From NCBI RefSeq assembly GCF_018070325.1, contig NZ_JAGPXY010000001.1, positions 186,001 through 250,000 of the forward strand: DNA of 64,000 nt. Reading direction: 5' to 3'. The notes beneath the pieces are model-generated. The model saw only the letters and a list, made by a program, of their open reading frames with translations. It ran no database searches and was not told where the DNA came from. Source of the stretch: Micromonospora sp. H61. Its GTDB lineage: Bacteria > Actinomycetota > Actinomycetes > Mycobacteriales > Micromonosporaceae. The first letter of the stretch is position 1. Every line of letters starts with the position of its first letter. A program made the translations under genes and the position numbers. Below, one piece after another: positions 35,334 through 45,158 of this stretch.

Positions 35334-36943
35334 CGTAGGTCGCTCTGCTGAGCGCTCGCGGCAGCGGCGGCGAACTCACCGCGGGACAGGGCGGCGGTGA
35401 CGGTCTCCAGGTCGTCGGCCATGTAGCGGTCGCGGTCCAGAGTCGGCACCATCGACCGGACGTGGTCGTAGGTGGCCTTGGCGACCGGGCTCAGGTCGCC
35501 GTACCGCTTGGAGATGTCGACGGCCTGCGCCGCGGCCAGGTACTCCAGGGCCAGGATCGTGTCGTTGTTGCGCAGCACCCGGCGGGCGTTGCGGGTGGAG
35601 ATCAGCCCCATGCTGACCACGTCCTGGTTGTCGCCGTTGGACGGGACGCTCTGCGTGCTCGCCGGCCCGATGGTGCGGTTCTCCGCGATCAGGGCGGTCG
35701 CGGGGTACTGGGCGCCGGCGAAACCGCTGTTCAGGCCCGGATCACCGGTGACCAGGAACTCCGGCAGACCGTAGCTCAGGTGCCGGTTGAGCAGGCGGTT
35801 GGACTGCCGCTCGGAGAGCACGCCGAGCTGGGTCAGCGCGATCGTGAGGAAGTCCATGACGAACGCGACCGGCTGTCCGTGGAAGTTGGCGCCGTGGAAG
35901 ATCTCCTCGCCCTCGAAGAAGAGCGGGTTGTCGTTCGCCGAGTTCAACTCGATGCCGATCTTGTTGATCGCGTGGTAGAGCGTGTCCCGCACGGAGCCCA
36001 GGATCTGCGGGATGGCCCGCAGTGAGTACGCCTTCTGCAGGTAGACCTTCGTCCGCGTGACGTCCTTGCCGGACTCCTTGCCGGCGGCCACCTCCTTGCG
36101 CAGCTCACTATGCTCCACAGTGGACAGGCTGCCGCGCATCAGCGTCCGCAGGTTGGCCGCCGTGTCGATCTGCCCCTGGTGCGGTCGCGCGATGTCGTGC
36201 CCCTCGGGCTGGAACGGGCTCATCGAGCCCCGCAGCGCCTCGATCACCAGGGCGGTGACGATCTCCGCCTGGCGTACCTGCGTCATGGCCCGGTCAGCCA
36301 CGAGCGCGCCGACACCGGTCATCGCCGACGTGCCGTTGATCAGCGCGAGCCCCTCCTTGAAACGCAGTTCCAACGGCTCGATGCCGTGCTTGCGCAACAC
36401 CTGACCGGTGGGCACCTTGCCGGTGCCGTCGAGCACGTAGCCCTCGCCGATCACCGTGGACGCGATGTGCGACAGCGGCGCGAGGTCGCCGCTCGCGCCG
36501 AGCGAACCGATCTCCGGAATGGCCGGGGTGATGCCCAGGTTGAGGTAGAGCGCGAGCCGCTCCAGCAACTCGGGGCGTACCGCGGAGTGGCCCTTGGCCA
36601 GCGCGTTGAGCCGAGCGGTCACGATCGCCCGCGACTCGTCCCGGGCGAACAGCGGGCCGACGCCGGCGCTGTGGCTCCGCACCAGGTTGGTCTGGAGTTC
36701 GACCTCCTTGGAGGGGTCGACCAGCATGTAGATCATCTCGCCGTATCCGGTGGTCACCCCGTACACCGGGATGTCCTGACGCACGATGTCCTCGAACATC
36801 GCGCGGCTCTTGCCCGCTCGGGCGAGCGCCGACGGCGACACCTCGCAGGTGGCGTCGTCCTCGGCGATCCGGCGAATGCCCGGAATGTCGAGAGTGTCGC
36901 CGTCCAGCACGACAATGTTCTCGTTCGTTGTCACTGTCCTCAC
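35330..36943 (-). CDS. MIO-dependent tyrosine 2,3-aminomutase (SgcC4-like)
   Basis: 537 residues. The Ala-Ser-Gly triad that forms the MIO cofactor is A150-S151-G152 in [14 protein letters not shown]. The base-donating Tyr is Y61 in [11 protein letters not shown], a segment shared with SgcC4. Other hallmarks: [28 protein letters not shown], and [12 protein letters not shown]. The close match along recalled SgcC4 sequence supports L-tyrosine to beta-tyrosine over plain ammonia-lyase activity. The start is GTG at 36943; GTG at 36934 is an alternative. It lies 4 bp after the NRPS stop. Product stereochemistry cannot be read. Confidence 0.95.
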   Translation of the reverse strand: MRTVTTNENIVVLDGDTLDIPGIRRIAEDDATCEVSPSALARAGKSRAMFEDIVRQDIPVYGVTTGYGEMIYMLVDPSKEVELQTNLVRSHSAGVGPLFARDESRAIVTARLNALAKGHSAVRPELLERLALYLNLGITPAIPEIGSLGASGDLAPLSHIASTVIGEGYVLDGTGKVPTGQVLRKHGIEPLELRFKEGLALINGTSAMTGVGALVADRAMTQVRQAEIVTALVIEALRGSMSPFQPEGHDIARPHQGQIDTAANLRTLMRGSLSTVEHSELRKEVAAGKESGKDVTRTKVYLQKAYSLRAIPQILGSVRDTLYHAINKIGIELNSANDNPLFFEGEEIFHGANFHGQPVAFVMDFLTIALTQLGVLSERQSNRLLNRHLSYGLPEFLVTGDPGLNSGFAGAQYPATALIAENRTIGPASTQSVPSNGDNQDVVSMGLISTRNARRVLRNNDTILALEYLAAAQAVDISKRYGDLSPVAKATYDHVRSMVPTLDRDRYMADDLETVTAALSRGEFAAAAASAQQSDLR

Positions 36944-36947
36944 CTCA

Positions 36948-39900
36948 TCACAGCCGTGGTGCCGGGTCGGGTCTGGTGGGCTCGCCGGAATGGGCGACGC
37001 CCGGTGCCTGCCGTCGTGGTCCGTCCTCGTCGCCGGCGACGCTGACAGCGTTGGCGAGGGTGCGGAGCGACGGGTTGGCGTAGAAGTCGCGGATCGGCAC
37101 GTGCACGCCGAACCGTTCGGAGACGCGGTGGAGCAGAGCCGGGATCAGCGCGGAGCGTCCGCCGGCCGTGAAGAAGCTGTCGTCGAGGCCCGGTACGCCC
37201 GCGTCGACCACCTCGGCCCACAGGGCCGCGAGGGTCTGCTCGGTGTCGGTCAGTGCCACCGTCGCCGCAGCCCCCATCGGGCGCGCCAGCTCGGGCAGCC
37301 GCCGCCGGTCGACCTTGCCCCCGATGTTGCGGGGAAGCCGGTCGTGCACGGTACGGAACACGACGGGGATCACCTTGCCGAGCCGCTGGCGCAGGTGGGC
37401 CCGCCACACCTCGGGCGAGCCCTCTCCGGCTCGGATCGGCACGACGTACGCGTCGAGGCGGTTGACCATCCCGTCCGGTCCGCGGACCGCGACCACGCCG
37501 CACTCACGTACCGAGGAGTGCGTCTGCAGCGCGGCCTCGACGTCGCCCAGTTCGAGGCGCACGCCGTACACCTTGATCTGGAAATCCTCGCGGCCCCGGT
37601 ATTCCAGGGCGCCGTCGAAGCGCCAACGGCCCAGATCACCTGTGCGGTAGGTGCGGATGTCGGACTGTCCACCGACCGGGGCGAACGCCGTGGACGGATC
37701 GACCGCGCCGAGATAGCCGGCGGCCACGAAGGGACTGCGGATGACGATGGCGCCTGTGACACCCTGCGGACAGGGCCGCTCGTCGGCGTCGAGGACGAGC
37801 ACCTGCCGGCCGGGAATCGCCCGTCCGATCGGCGTCGAACCATCCACCGGTCGGTCGATCGGCTGCCAGGTGGCCGCGATCGTCTCGGTCGGCCCGTAGA
37901 GATTCGCCAGGTGCACGTCGGGCAGGCTGCCGTGCAACCGGTTGACCAGTTCGCCCGGCAGCGCCTCACCCATCAGCAGCAGGTGCCGCAGGGCGCGCAT
38001 GGGCCGGTCCGCGCGGCTCGTGACCACCCGCAGCAGTTCCCGGGCGAAACTCGGCACGGTCTGCAGGTGGGTGATCTCCCGGTTGGCCATCCAGTCGACG
38101 AGCCTCTCGCCGTGGATCCGGATGTCCGGCGCGGGCAGGCACAGCGTGCCGCCGCTGGTCAGGGTGGCGAACACCTCGCACAGGGCGGGGTCGTGGTCGG
38201 GTGCCACCCACTGCGCTACCCGGGCGCCGCCGCCCATCTCGAACTGCGTGCCGAGCCAGGTGACGAACTGGCCGAACGCCGAGTGCGGCTGGGCGATGCC
38301 CTTGGGCCGTCCGGTCGATCCGGAGGTGTAGGCGACGTAGGCGACCGCGTCAGCGTCGACCGTCGGCAGCGCCCCGGCCCCGGTCAGGGTCGCCACGTCG
38401 TGCACGGCGATGTCGAGTTCGATGCGTGCCCAGCGGGCCAGCTCGTCGTCGTCCGGGTCACCGGCGACCAGCAGACACGCGGGACGCAGGTCGGCGAGCA
38501 CGGCGCGACCGCGATCACCCACGTCCCCGGTGCCGAACCAGCACAGGTGGTCGCCGGCGACGAGCACCCCGAGCAACGCGGCGATCTGCTCCGGGCCGGA
38601 GGGGAGTCGCACCACCACCGGCCGTCCGCCCGCACCCCGCGCGAGCAGGGCGGCGGCGATTTCCCGGGCCCGCGACCACAGCCCGGCGTACGTGAGACCG
38701 CCGCTGTCGGTGAGCACCGCCAGGCGCTCCGGGTGGGCGTCGACGATCCGTCGCACCAGTTCGTGCACCGGCGCGTCGACCGGTGGTCCGTCGGCGATCC
38801 GGTCGTCACCGCCCAGCTCATGGGCGGAGGGGGTCGGCTGGTCCATCGGCAGGGCGGTCGCCGGCGTGTCCGGCGTGGCGACCCCGGCGGCGAGGACGGT
38901 CAGCACCTGGTTGGCGATCCGTTCGACGGATTCGTCGTCGAACAGCTCGGCGCGGTAGGCGAAGGTGCCGATCGTCGCCGGCCGGGTCGCCACCCGCAGT
39001 TCCAGGTCGGCCATCGTCGCCGGCGGGTCGACGTCCTGCCGGCTGGCCGTGGTGTGGGCCAGGCGCAGGGTGGAGTGTTCCTCGGCTGCCTCGTCGACCA
39101 GCACGTTGACCAGCGGGATCGTGCGCGGGTCCCGGGGTGCGCCGAGCAGTTCGACGAGACGGCCGAACGGCAGGTGCCGCTGGTCGGACAGCGCGTCGAG
39201 ACGGCCGGCGACCTGGTCGACAAGCTCTCGGAAGGTCGGCGCGCCGGTCAGGTCGACATCGATCAGGGCGAGGTTCTCGAACGGCCCGACCAGCCCGGTC
39301 GGTGTGGTCGCGAGCCGGGTGCCGACCCGGGTGCCGACCGCGATCCGGCGCTCCCCGCTGTAGCGGGCCAGCACCACCTCCAGGGCGGCGAGCACGACCG
39401 CGAGCGGAACCGTGCCGGCGTCGAGCGCGAGCCGGTGTACGTCGGCGGTCAGCTCGACACCCCAGTCGAAGTGGTACACGCCGGCCCGCCAGTCGACGTC
39501 GGCGCCCCGGTGCCGGTCGGTGGGCAGCTCGACCGGCGCCGGCGGGGTGGCCTCGCGCCACCATTTCTCGGCCCGTCGGGCGGCGGCCTCGACCGCGCGT
39601 GCGGCGCGCACGTGCTCGGAGAACCGCGGTGCGGCATCCGCGCCGACCGGGCGCGCCGGTGTGCCGCCCAGAGCCTCGGCGTAGTGCCGACCCAGCTCGT
39701 CGATCAGGGTCGACATCGAGGTCTCGTCGGCGACGATCTGGTGCACGACGAGCACCAGGCAGTGCCGCAACGGGGCCAGCCGGGCCACGGTGAGCCGGGC
39801 CATTGGGCCCCGGTCGAGGAGGAACGGGGCCGCCACCTCGGCGGCGAGGAACGCCTCGACCGTCGGTTGGCCCTGGCGTCCGCCGGTCGAGCAGTCCACC

Positions 39901-40154
39901 ACGGACATCACGGCGGGCAGGCTCTCGTCGAACACGGCGCGGCCGGATTCGGTGAAGCGGACGCGCAGGATCTCGTGCCGGTCGACAAGCGTCGTCCAGG
40001 CCGTCCGCAGCGCGGCGACCTCGAGCGGACCGGCGATCCGGTACGCCCGGTAGCGGTGCAGCGCCGGGGACCGGGGCGTCAGACGGTCGAGGAACCAGAG
40101 GCCGTCCTGTGCCGCGGAGGTGGGAAGCACGCTCGTCGTGTCGTGAATGGACAT
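36948..40154 (-). CDS. NRPS C-A-PCP with degenerate condensation motif, predicted beta-tyrosine-loading
   Basis: 1,068 residues. C-like domain (about 1-440) with HQIVADE at 138-144 where HHxxxDG is expected, so the catalytic second His is Gln: probably inactive for condensation. A domain (about 455-940): YTSGSTGRPKG, NLYGPTETIAATW, YRTGDLGRW, NIGGKVDRRRL. PCP (about 965-1040): FFTAGGRSALIP, with Ppant Ser. Hand alignment to GrsA positions gives the pocket D-P-C-Q-L-M-L-A-A-K; the DP start resembles beta-tyrosine-activating SgcC1 as I recall it. In C-1027 the A and PCP are separate proteins, so this fusion differs. Expected to load beta-tyrosine for hydroxylation and transfer by the discrete C enzyme at 52676. 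Confidence 0.9.
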   Translation of the reverse strand: MSIHDTTSVLPTSAAQDGLWFLDRLTPRSPALHRYRAYRIAGPLEVAALRTAWTTLVDRHEILRVRFTESGRAVFDESLPAVMSVVDCSTGGRQGQPTVEAFLAAEVAAPFLLDRGPMARLTVARLAPLRHCLVLVVHQIVADETSMSTLIDELGRHYAEALGGTPARPVGADAAPRFSEHVRAARAVEAAARRAEKWWREATPPAPVELPTDRHRGADVDWRAGVYHFDWGVELTADVHRLALDAGTVPLAVVLAALEVVLARYSGERRIAVGTRVGTRLATTPTGLVGPFENLALIDVDLTGAPTFRELVDQVAGRLDALSDQRHLPFGRLVELLGAPRDPRTIPLVNVLVDEAAEEHSTLRLAHTTASRQDVDPPATMADLELRVATRPATIGTFAYRAELFDDESVERIANQVLTVLAAGVATPDTPATALPMDQPTPSAHELGGDDRIADGPPVDAPVHELVRRIVDAHPERLAVLTDSGGLTYAGLWSRAREIAAALLARGAGGRPVVVRLPSGPEQIAALLGVLVAGDHLCWFGTGDVGDRGRAVLADLRPACLLVAGDPDDDELARWARIELDIAVHDVATLTGAGALPTVDADAVAYVAYTSGSTGRPKGIAQPHSAFGQFVTWLGTQFEMGGGARVAQWVAPDHDPALCEVFATLTSGGTLCLPAPDIRIHGERLVDWMANREITHLQTVPSFARELLRVVTSRADRPMRALRHLLLMGEALPGELVNRLHGSLPDVHLANLYGPTETIAATWQPIDRPVDGSTPIGRAIPGRQVLVLDADERPCPQGVTGAIVIRSPFVAAGYLGAVDPSTAFAPVGGQSDIRTYRTGDLGRWRFDGALEYRGREDFQIKVYGVRLELGDVEAALQTHSSVRECGVVAVRGPDGMVNRLDAYVVPIRAGEGSPEVWRAHLRQRLGKVIPVVFRTVHDRLPRNIGGKVDRRRLPELARPMGAAATVALTDTEQTLAALWAEVVDAGVPGLDDSFFTAGGRSALIPALLHRVSERFGVHVPIRDFYANPSLRTLANAVSVAGDEDGPRRQAPGVAHSGEPTRPDPAPRL

Positions 40155-40258
40155 CTGCGACCGCCCCCTTCTGCTCGGAAAAGTATGTCAATGCAGGGTT
40201 CCGGCCCTCAACTTCCGAATTGCGGTGTTGAAGGGGTTACGTTCTCGGCGCGCAGGCG

Positions 40259-41416
40259 CTACGCGGCGAGCGACGCCAGGCTCTCGGCCCGGCTGGTGTC
40301 CTCCCAGGTGAAGGTGGGCAACTGCCGACCAAAGTGCCCGTACGCCGACGTCGCTCCATAGATCGGGCGGAGCAGGTCGAGGTCCCGGATGATGGCCGCC
40401 GGGCGCAGGTCGAACACCTCCGCCACTGCCTTCTCGATCCGCTCCGGCGCGACGGTCTCGGTGCCGAACGTCTCGATCGACAGGCTCACCGGCTCGGCGA
40501 CGCCGATCGCGTACGCCACCTGGGTCTCGCACTTCCGGGCCAGGCCGGCCGCGACGATGGTCTTCGCCACCCACCGCATCGCGTACGCCGCCGAACGATC
40601 CACCTTGGACGGATCCTTGCCGGAGAACGCGCCACCACCGTGGCGGGCGTACCCGCCGTAGGTATCGACGATTATCTTTCGGCCGGTCAGTCCCGCGTCA
40701 CCCATCGGGCCACCGATCTCGAATCGCCCGGTGGGGTTGACCAGCAACCGGAAATTGTCCACGTCGAGGTCGAGCGGTTCCAATTCCGGAAGCACGACGC
40801 TGTCCCGGACCTCCGGGCTCAGCATCGACTCCAGCGAGATGTGGGGGGCGTGTTGAGCCGAGACCACCACGGTGTCGACCCGCACCGGACGCCCGGCGTC
40901 GTACTCGATGGTGACCTGGGTCTTGCCGTCCGGCCACAGGTACGGCAGCAGGCCGTCCTTGCGCACGGCGGTGAGCCGGCGGGACAACCGGTGGGCCAGC
41001 GCGATCGGCAGCGGCATGAGCTCCGGCGTCTGATCGCACGCGAAGCCGAACATCATCCCCTGGTCGCCCGCGCCCTGCGCGGCGCCCGCCTGGTCCACCC
41101 CGAGGGCGATGTCGCGCGACTGCGCGCCGATCGACACGCTGACGCCGCAGGACGCTCCGTCGAAACCCTTGTGCGACGAGTCGTACCCGATGCCCAGGAT
41201 CGTCTCCCGGACGATCGTCGGGATGTCGGTGTAGGCGCTGGTGGTCACCTCGCCCGCGACGTGCACCTGACCTGTGGTGATGAGCGTTTCGACGGCGACC
41301 CGGCTGTGCGGGTCCGCGGCCAGCAGCGCGTCGAGAATGCCGTCGCTGATCTGGTCGGCGATCTTGTCGGGGTGACCCTCGGTCACCGATTCGGACGTGA
41401 AGAGGTGGCGTCCCAT
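40259..41416 (-). CDS. metK: S-adenosylmethionine synthetase
   Basis: 385 residues. Complete family signatures: [19 protein letters not shown] at the N-terminus, [16 protein letters not shown] for ATP, and [20 protein letters not shown] for phosphate binding. Makes SAM from methionine and ATP. Housekeeping metK is normally elsewhere in the genome, so a second copy within the aminomutase operon suggests a dedicated SAM supply for O-methylation (one methyltransferase gene is at 60194-61204; others may lie outside the window). Slightly shorter than the ~400-residue housekeeping enzyme of actinomycetes. Confidence 0.93.
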   Translation of the reverse strand: MGRHLFTSESVTEGHPDKIADQISDGILDALLAADPHSRVAVETLITTGQVHVAGEVTTSAYTDIPTIVRETILGIGYDSSHKGFDGASCGVSVSIGAQSRDIALGVDQAGAAQGAGDQGMMFGFACDQTPELMPLPIALAHRLSRRLTAVRKDGLLPYLWPDGKTQVTIEYDAGRPVRVDTVVVSAQHAPHISLESMLSPEVRDSVVLPELEPLDLDVDNFRLLVNPTGRFEIGGPMGDAGLTGRKIIVDTYGGYARHGGGAFSGKDPSKVDRSAAYAMRWVAKTIVAAGLARKCETQVAYAIGVAEPVSLSIETFGTETVAPERIEKAVAEVFDLRPAAIIRDLDLLRPIYGATSAYGHFGRQLPTFTWEDTSRAESLASLAA

Positions 41417-41442
41417 GGCTTCCCCGTTTCAGGGTGGTCGGA

Positions 41443-42381
41443 TCACTTGATGGCGAGCGGGTTGATCGGCGAACCGACAGCGCGGGTGATCTTGAGCGGC
41501 GGCGCCGCGAAGAAGAACTCCCACACCCCGTCGGCTCGGCAGTCCTCGGTCAGCTCCTCGAAGTCGAGGATCTCGCCGAGCGTCAGGCCCATGTCCCGGA
41601 TCAACACCATGTGCACGGCCAGGAAGGCGCCCGGGTCCTCGCCCGGCAACGCCTCGACGGCCCAGTTGTCGGCGCAGACCGCCGCGACGTCGCGGTCCCG
41701 CAGCCACTGGCAGCTGGCCAGCCCCAGGCCGGGTTCCCCGGCCATGAATCCGGCGTCCTGCCCCTGCTCGACGAACTTGCGCCGCCAACCGGTACGGACC
41801 AGCAGGATGTCTCCCGGACCGACGTCCACGCCGCCCTGCCGGGTGATGGCCGCGTCCAGATCGGCGGGGGTGATGACGTCGCCGACCTCCAGCCACGGCA
41901 CGCCGCGCACCGCGGGGATATCGAGCAGCACACCCCGACCGGCGATCCCCTTGCCCTGCCGGTCGATTCCGCAGCGGGCGGCGCCCTTGACGGTCAGCTC
42001 GTCGGCGGGAAAGCCGTTGTAGAACTGGCCGTCGTAGAAGACGTGGGCCAGCGCGTCCCACTGCGACGATGCCTGGATCGGCATGAACAGGAAATCGTCG
42101 GCGTACCGGAAGCCACCGGGAAACACCTGCTCCGCGCCGGTCTCCGACATCAGGTGTACGGGGTTGCTGCGGAAGCGGCCGTTCTGCGGCCCCTTGTCGT
42201 CCAGGTTGATCCCCAGGTCGAAGGTCCGTCCCGCGCGAATCAGTCGGCCGGCCGCGACCAACCGCTCCGGTGTGATGAGGTTGATGGTGCCGCGCTCGTC
42301 GTCCGGGCCCCAGCGACCCCAGTTTCGCAGCCGCTCCCCCACCGCCCGGAAGTCGTCGACCCGGGGTTCGGTGTGGGTCAC
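41443..42381 (-). CDS. Cyclase/kynurenine-formamidase-family hydrolase
   Basis: 312 residues from a GTG at 42381 that overlaps the epoxide-hydrolase stop (GTGA). Cyclase (PF04199-type) fold: GPDDERGTINLITPE near residue 25-40, SQWDALAHVFYDGQFYNGF holding the metal-ligand region, and VRTGWRR, DNWAVE, AVHMVLIRDMG. The usual HxGTHxD motif appears in the QWDALAH variant seen in long members of the family. Known members hydrolyse formamides or cyclic esters, or take part in polyketide cyclisation. The reaction here is unknown; the operon places it with beta-amino acid or core tailoring steps. Confidence 0.8.
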   Translation of the reverse strand: MTHTEPRVDDFRAVGERLRNWGRWGPDDERGTINLITPERLVAAGRLIRAGRTFDLGINLDDKGPQNGRFRSNPVHLMSETGAEQVFPGGFRYADDFLFMPIQASSQWDALAHVFYDGQFYNGFPADELTVKGAARCGIDRQGKGIAGRGVLLDIPAVRGVPWLEVGDVITPADLDAAITRQGGVDVGPGDILLVRTGWRRKFVEQGQDAGFMAGEPGLGLASCQWLRDRDVAAVCADNWAVEALPGEDPGAFLAVHMVLIRDMGLTLGEILDFEELTEDCRADGVWEFFFAAPPLKITRAVGSPINPLAIK

Positions 42382-43532
42382 GAGCCGGCCCGCACGACGC
42401 GGGCGAACGCCCGCACGTCGCCGACGAACAGGTCGGGCTCCTCCAGGGCCGCGAAGTGGCCACCACGGTCGAACTCCGACCAGTGCCGCAGGGTCGGGAA
42501 GTCGCGCTCGACGAACCGGCGGATCGGTAGGAACACACCCTGCGGGAACACCGCGACGCCGAGCGGCTGCCGGATCGGCGCGTAGCGCACTGTGGGGTTC
42601 GAGATTGGCAGGTAGTCGACGGTCTCGTAGTAGAACTGCGCCGACGAGCCGGCCGTGCCGGTGAACCAGAAGATCGAGGCGATGGCCAGGATCCGGTCCC
42701 GTTCGACCGCGTCCTCGGGCACCTTGCCGGCGTCGGCCCAGTCCTTGAACTTCTCCACGATCCAGGCGAGCTGGCCGACCGGCGAGTCGCTCAACGCGTA
42801 CGCGATGGTGTGCGGCCGGGTCGCCTGCAGCTTCATCGAACCGGCCAGCACGTCGAGGAAACGCTGCGAGCGGGCCAGGCGCCGCCGATCCTCGTCGTCG
42901 AGCACGTCCGAGCCGTCGGCCGCCGGCGTGGTCACCAGCGTGTTCAGGTGAAGACCCACGACGTGCTCCGCGTCGATCTGGGCCAACGCGTACGAGATGC
43001 CGGCGCCGAAGTCGCCGCCCTGCGCGAGATAGCGGTCGTAGCCGAGCCGGCTCATCAGCTCCGCCCAGGCCTTGGCGACAGTGAGGTTGTTCCAGCCGGG
43101 CGCCGGCATCGGCCCGGAGAACCCGAATCCCGGCATCGACGGGATCACCAGATGAAAGGCGTCGGCCGCGTCCCCGCCGTGCGCGACGGGGTCGGTCAGC
43201 GGGCCGATCACGTCGAGGAACTCGGTCACCGAGCCGGGCCAGCCGTGCGTGATGATCATCGGACTGGCGTTCGGCTCCGGTGAGCGTACGTGCAGGAAGT
43301 GCACAGGCGAGCCGTTGATGGTGGTGACGAACTGTGGCACCTCGTTGATGCGCCGCTCCATCGCGCGCCAGTCGAACTCGTCGCACCAGTAGTCCGCGAG
43401 TTCGCGTAGGTAGTCGACGGGCACGCCGCGGTCCCAGCCGGCGTCGAAGAGCACGGGCCAGCGGGTCTCCCGCAGTCGGCGGCGGAGATCGTCCACGTCC
43501 TCCTGAAGAATGTCCACCCGGAACCGTTCCAT
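42378..43532 (-). CDS. Epoxide hydrolase 1 (SgcF/NcsF-like)
   Basis: 384 residues from the ATG at 43532. N-terminal EHN domain (MERFRVDILQEDVDDLRRRL, then WDRGVPVDYLRELADYW), alpha/beta-hydrolase oxyanion motif HGWPGS, nucleophile Asp174 in AQGGDFGAG, lid tyrosines in FYYETVDYL, and a C-terminal catalytic His in RGGHFAALEEP. Matches microsomal-type epoxide hydrolases. In nine-membered enediyne pathways SgcF and NcsF enzymes open a core epoxide to the vicinal diol needed for attaching side groups (established). A second copy is at 55457; neocarzinostatin also has two. First gene of the seven-gene minus-strand operon. Confidence 0.9.
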   Translation of the reverse strand: MERFRVDILQEDVDDLRRRLRETRWPVLFDAGWDRGVPVDYLRELADYWCDEFDWRAMERRINEVPQFVTTINGSPVHFLHVRSPEPNASPMIITHGWPGSVTEFLDVIGPLTDPVAHGGDAADAFHLVIPSMPGFGFSGPMPAPGWNNLTVAKAWAELMSRLGYDRYLAQGGDFGAGISYALAQIDAEHVVGLHLNTLVTTPAADGSDVLDDEDRRRLARSQRFLDVLAGSMKLQATRPHTIAYALSDSPVGQLAWIVEKFKDWADAGKVPEDAVERDRILAIASIFWFTGTAGSSAQFYYETVDYLPISNPTVRYAPIRQPLGVAVFPQGVFLPIRRFVERDFPTLRHWSEFDRGGHFAALEEPDLFVGDVRAFARVVRAGS

Positions 43533-43768
43533 ATCGGAAATCCCTTCGACGACGGGCGCAGCAAAGTCCGCTACGACGGAAGTCAATATCACCTGCCTGA
43601 ACCGGAACGGCGCACCTTCCATATTGCTCCGGTTCGGCTCTTGCCCCGGCCGGGAGCAGCGCACTCCGGAAGATGCGTGACGGCAGCGGTGGTGCAAGGG
43701 TCATATGGGCGTCCGCCGTCAGTTCCGACGCGCAATTCACGGACTCCCCAACCCTTCGAGGAGGATCG

Positions 43769-44950
43769 ATGTCGATCACCGACGCTCCGCCCCGCGCCGA
43801 CCTCGTCCGCGCGGCCGCCGAGCTGGTGCCGTTGCTGGCCCGGCACGCCCAGTGGAGCGAGGACAATCGCCGACTGCACGACGAGGTCGTGGAGGCGTTG
43901 AGTGACGCGGGCATCCTGCGGATGCGGGTGCCCGAGAGGTTCGGCGGCTCCGAGTCCGACACTCGCGCCGTCGTCGAGGTCATCGCCGAACTGGCCCGTG
44001 GTGACGGCTCAGCCGCCTGGACCGTGGCGGTCTGGCACATCAGCAGCTGGATCACCGGCCTCTTCCCGGACTCGGTGCGGGAAGAGGTCTTCGCCGACCC
44101 GTCGGTCCGGATCAGTGGCATCCTCAGCCCGACCGCCGTGGCCGTCCCGACCGAGGGCGGCTACCTGCTCAACGGCAAGTGGTCGTTCAACACCGGCGCG
44201 ACGCAGAGCCAGTGGAACGCCAACGCCGCCGTGCGGCCCACCCCCGACGGGGGCTACGAACCGATCATGACCCTGATCCCGATGGCCGACCTGCAGGTCA
44301 TCGACGACTGGCACACGTCGGGCCTGCGCGGCTCCGGCAGCGTCTCGACGGTCGCCGACGGCGTGTTCCTGCCCGAGGAGCGCGTCATGTCGATGGTCCC
44401 GATCATCATGGGTCAGCACCCGCTGCAGCAGGACCCGAACACCACGATGTGGGGTGGCCCCTTCATGCCGGTGGCCTGCGCGACCGTCGGCGCGACCGCG
44501 CTGGGCCTGGCCCGCGCCGCCAAGGAGGCGTTCTTCGAGCGGCTCCCCGGCCGAAAGATCACCTATACCGACTATCCCGACCAGAGCCAGGCGCCGCTGA
44601 CCCACCTCCAGGTCGCCGAGGCCGAAATCAAGATCGACCAGGCAGAGTTCCACGAGTACCGGGCCGCCGACCGGGTGGACCGCAAGGGCAAGTCGGGCGA
44701 GGAGTGGACGCTCGAGGAACGCGCCAAGGCACGCCTCGACCTCGGCGCCGCCTGCCAGGCGGCCAAGGACGCCGTCGACGTGCTCCGCACGGCGAGCGGA
44801 GGATCCTCGGTCTACCAGCATGTGCCGATCCAGCGGATCCAGCGCGACGTCCAGACGCTGAACCTGCACGCGATCATGCACCCCAACACCAACCTCGAAC
44901 TGTACGGCCGGATTCTGTGCGGAATGGGGCCGAACACGCAGTACCTGTAA
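43769..44950 (+). CDS. Acyl-CoA-dehydrogenase-fold flavoprotein
   Basis: 393 residues; ATG at 43769 with GAGGAGG upstream. ACAD fold: N-terminal helical domain (LSDAGILRMRVPERFGGSES), middle beta domain (GKWSFNTGATQSQWNANAAV, GLRGSGSVSTVADGVFLPE) and C-terminal four-helix domain. The catalytic Glu of classical dehydrogenases is not evident, and the sequence looks more like two-component flavin monooxygenases of the HsaA/DszC type, which oxidise aromatics with reduced flavin. If so, the flavin reductase at 10366 may serve it too. Own transcription unit, ended by a hairpin. Substrate unknown. Confidence 0.78.
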   Translation: MSITDAPPRADLVRAAAELVPLLARHAQWSEDNRRLHDEVVEALSDAGILRMRVPERFGGSESDTRAVVEVIAELARGDGSAAWTVAVWHISSWITGLFPDSVREEVFADPSVRISGILSPTAVAVPTEGGYLLNGKWSFNTGATQSQWNANAAVRPTPDGGYEPIMTLIPMADLQVIDDWHTSGLRGSGSVSTVADGVFLPEERVMSMVPIIMGQHPLQQDPNTTMWGGPFMPVACATVGATALGLARAAKEAFFERLPGRKITYTDYPDQSQAPLTHLQVAEAEIKIDQAEFHEYRAADRVDRKGKSGEEWTLEERAKARLDLGAACQAAKDAVDVLRTASGGSSVYQHVPIQRIQRDVQTLNLHAIMHPNTNLELYGRILCGMGPNTQYL

Positions 44951-44965
44951 CAGGGGCGCACAGCG

Positions 44966-45005
44966 CGGCCGGGTCCGGATGCGGCAATCGCTCCGGGCCC
45001 GGCCG
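44966..45005. terminator. Hairpin terminator
   Basis: Inverted repeat with 14-bp arms (44966-44979, 44992-45005; one mismatch) and 12-bp loop, 16 bp after the flavoprotein stop. The following 150 bp contain the promoter of the carrier-protein gene. Confidence 0.65.
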
Positions 45006-45158
45006 TCCGTTTGTCTGGGCTATTCGAATGAGCCCGACGAGAGCGCAATAGCGAAGAACACATTCGGCGATATCACCGACATCATATGCGGTGGGGGTCG
45101 CCGAATTCGCCGGCCGACCCGTGCGGCAACCATCAGCTCTTATCTCGGGAGGATTCCC

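Noticed and set aside
36786..40361. 1191-codon plus-strand open frame opposite the NRPS
   Set aside because: Antisense shadow; the minus strand has all NRPS core motifs in order.
42382..44121. N-terminal 580 codons of the long frame containing the cyclase-family gene
   Set aside because: Overlaps the epoxide hydrolase and flavoprotein genes out of frame; the real protein starts at GTG 42381.
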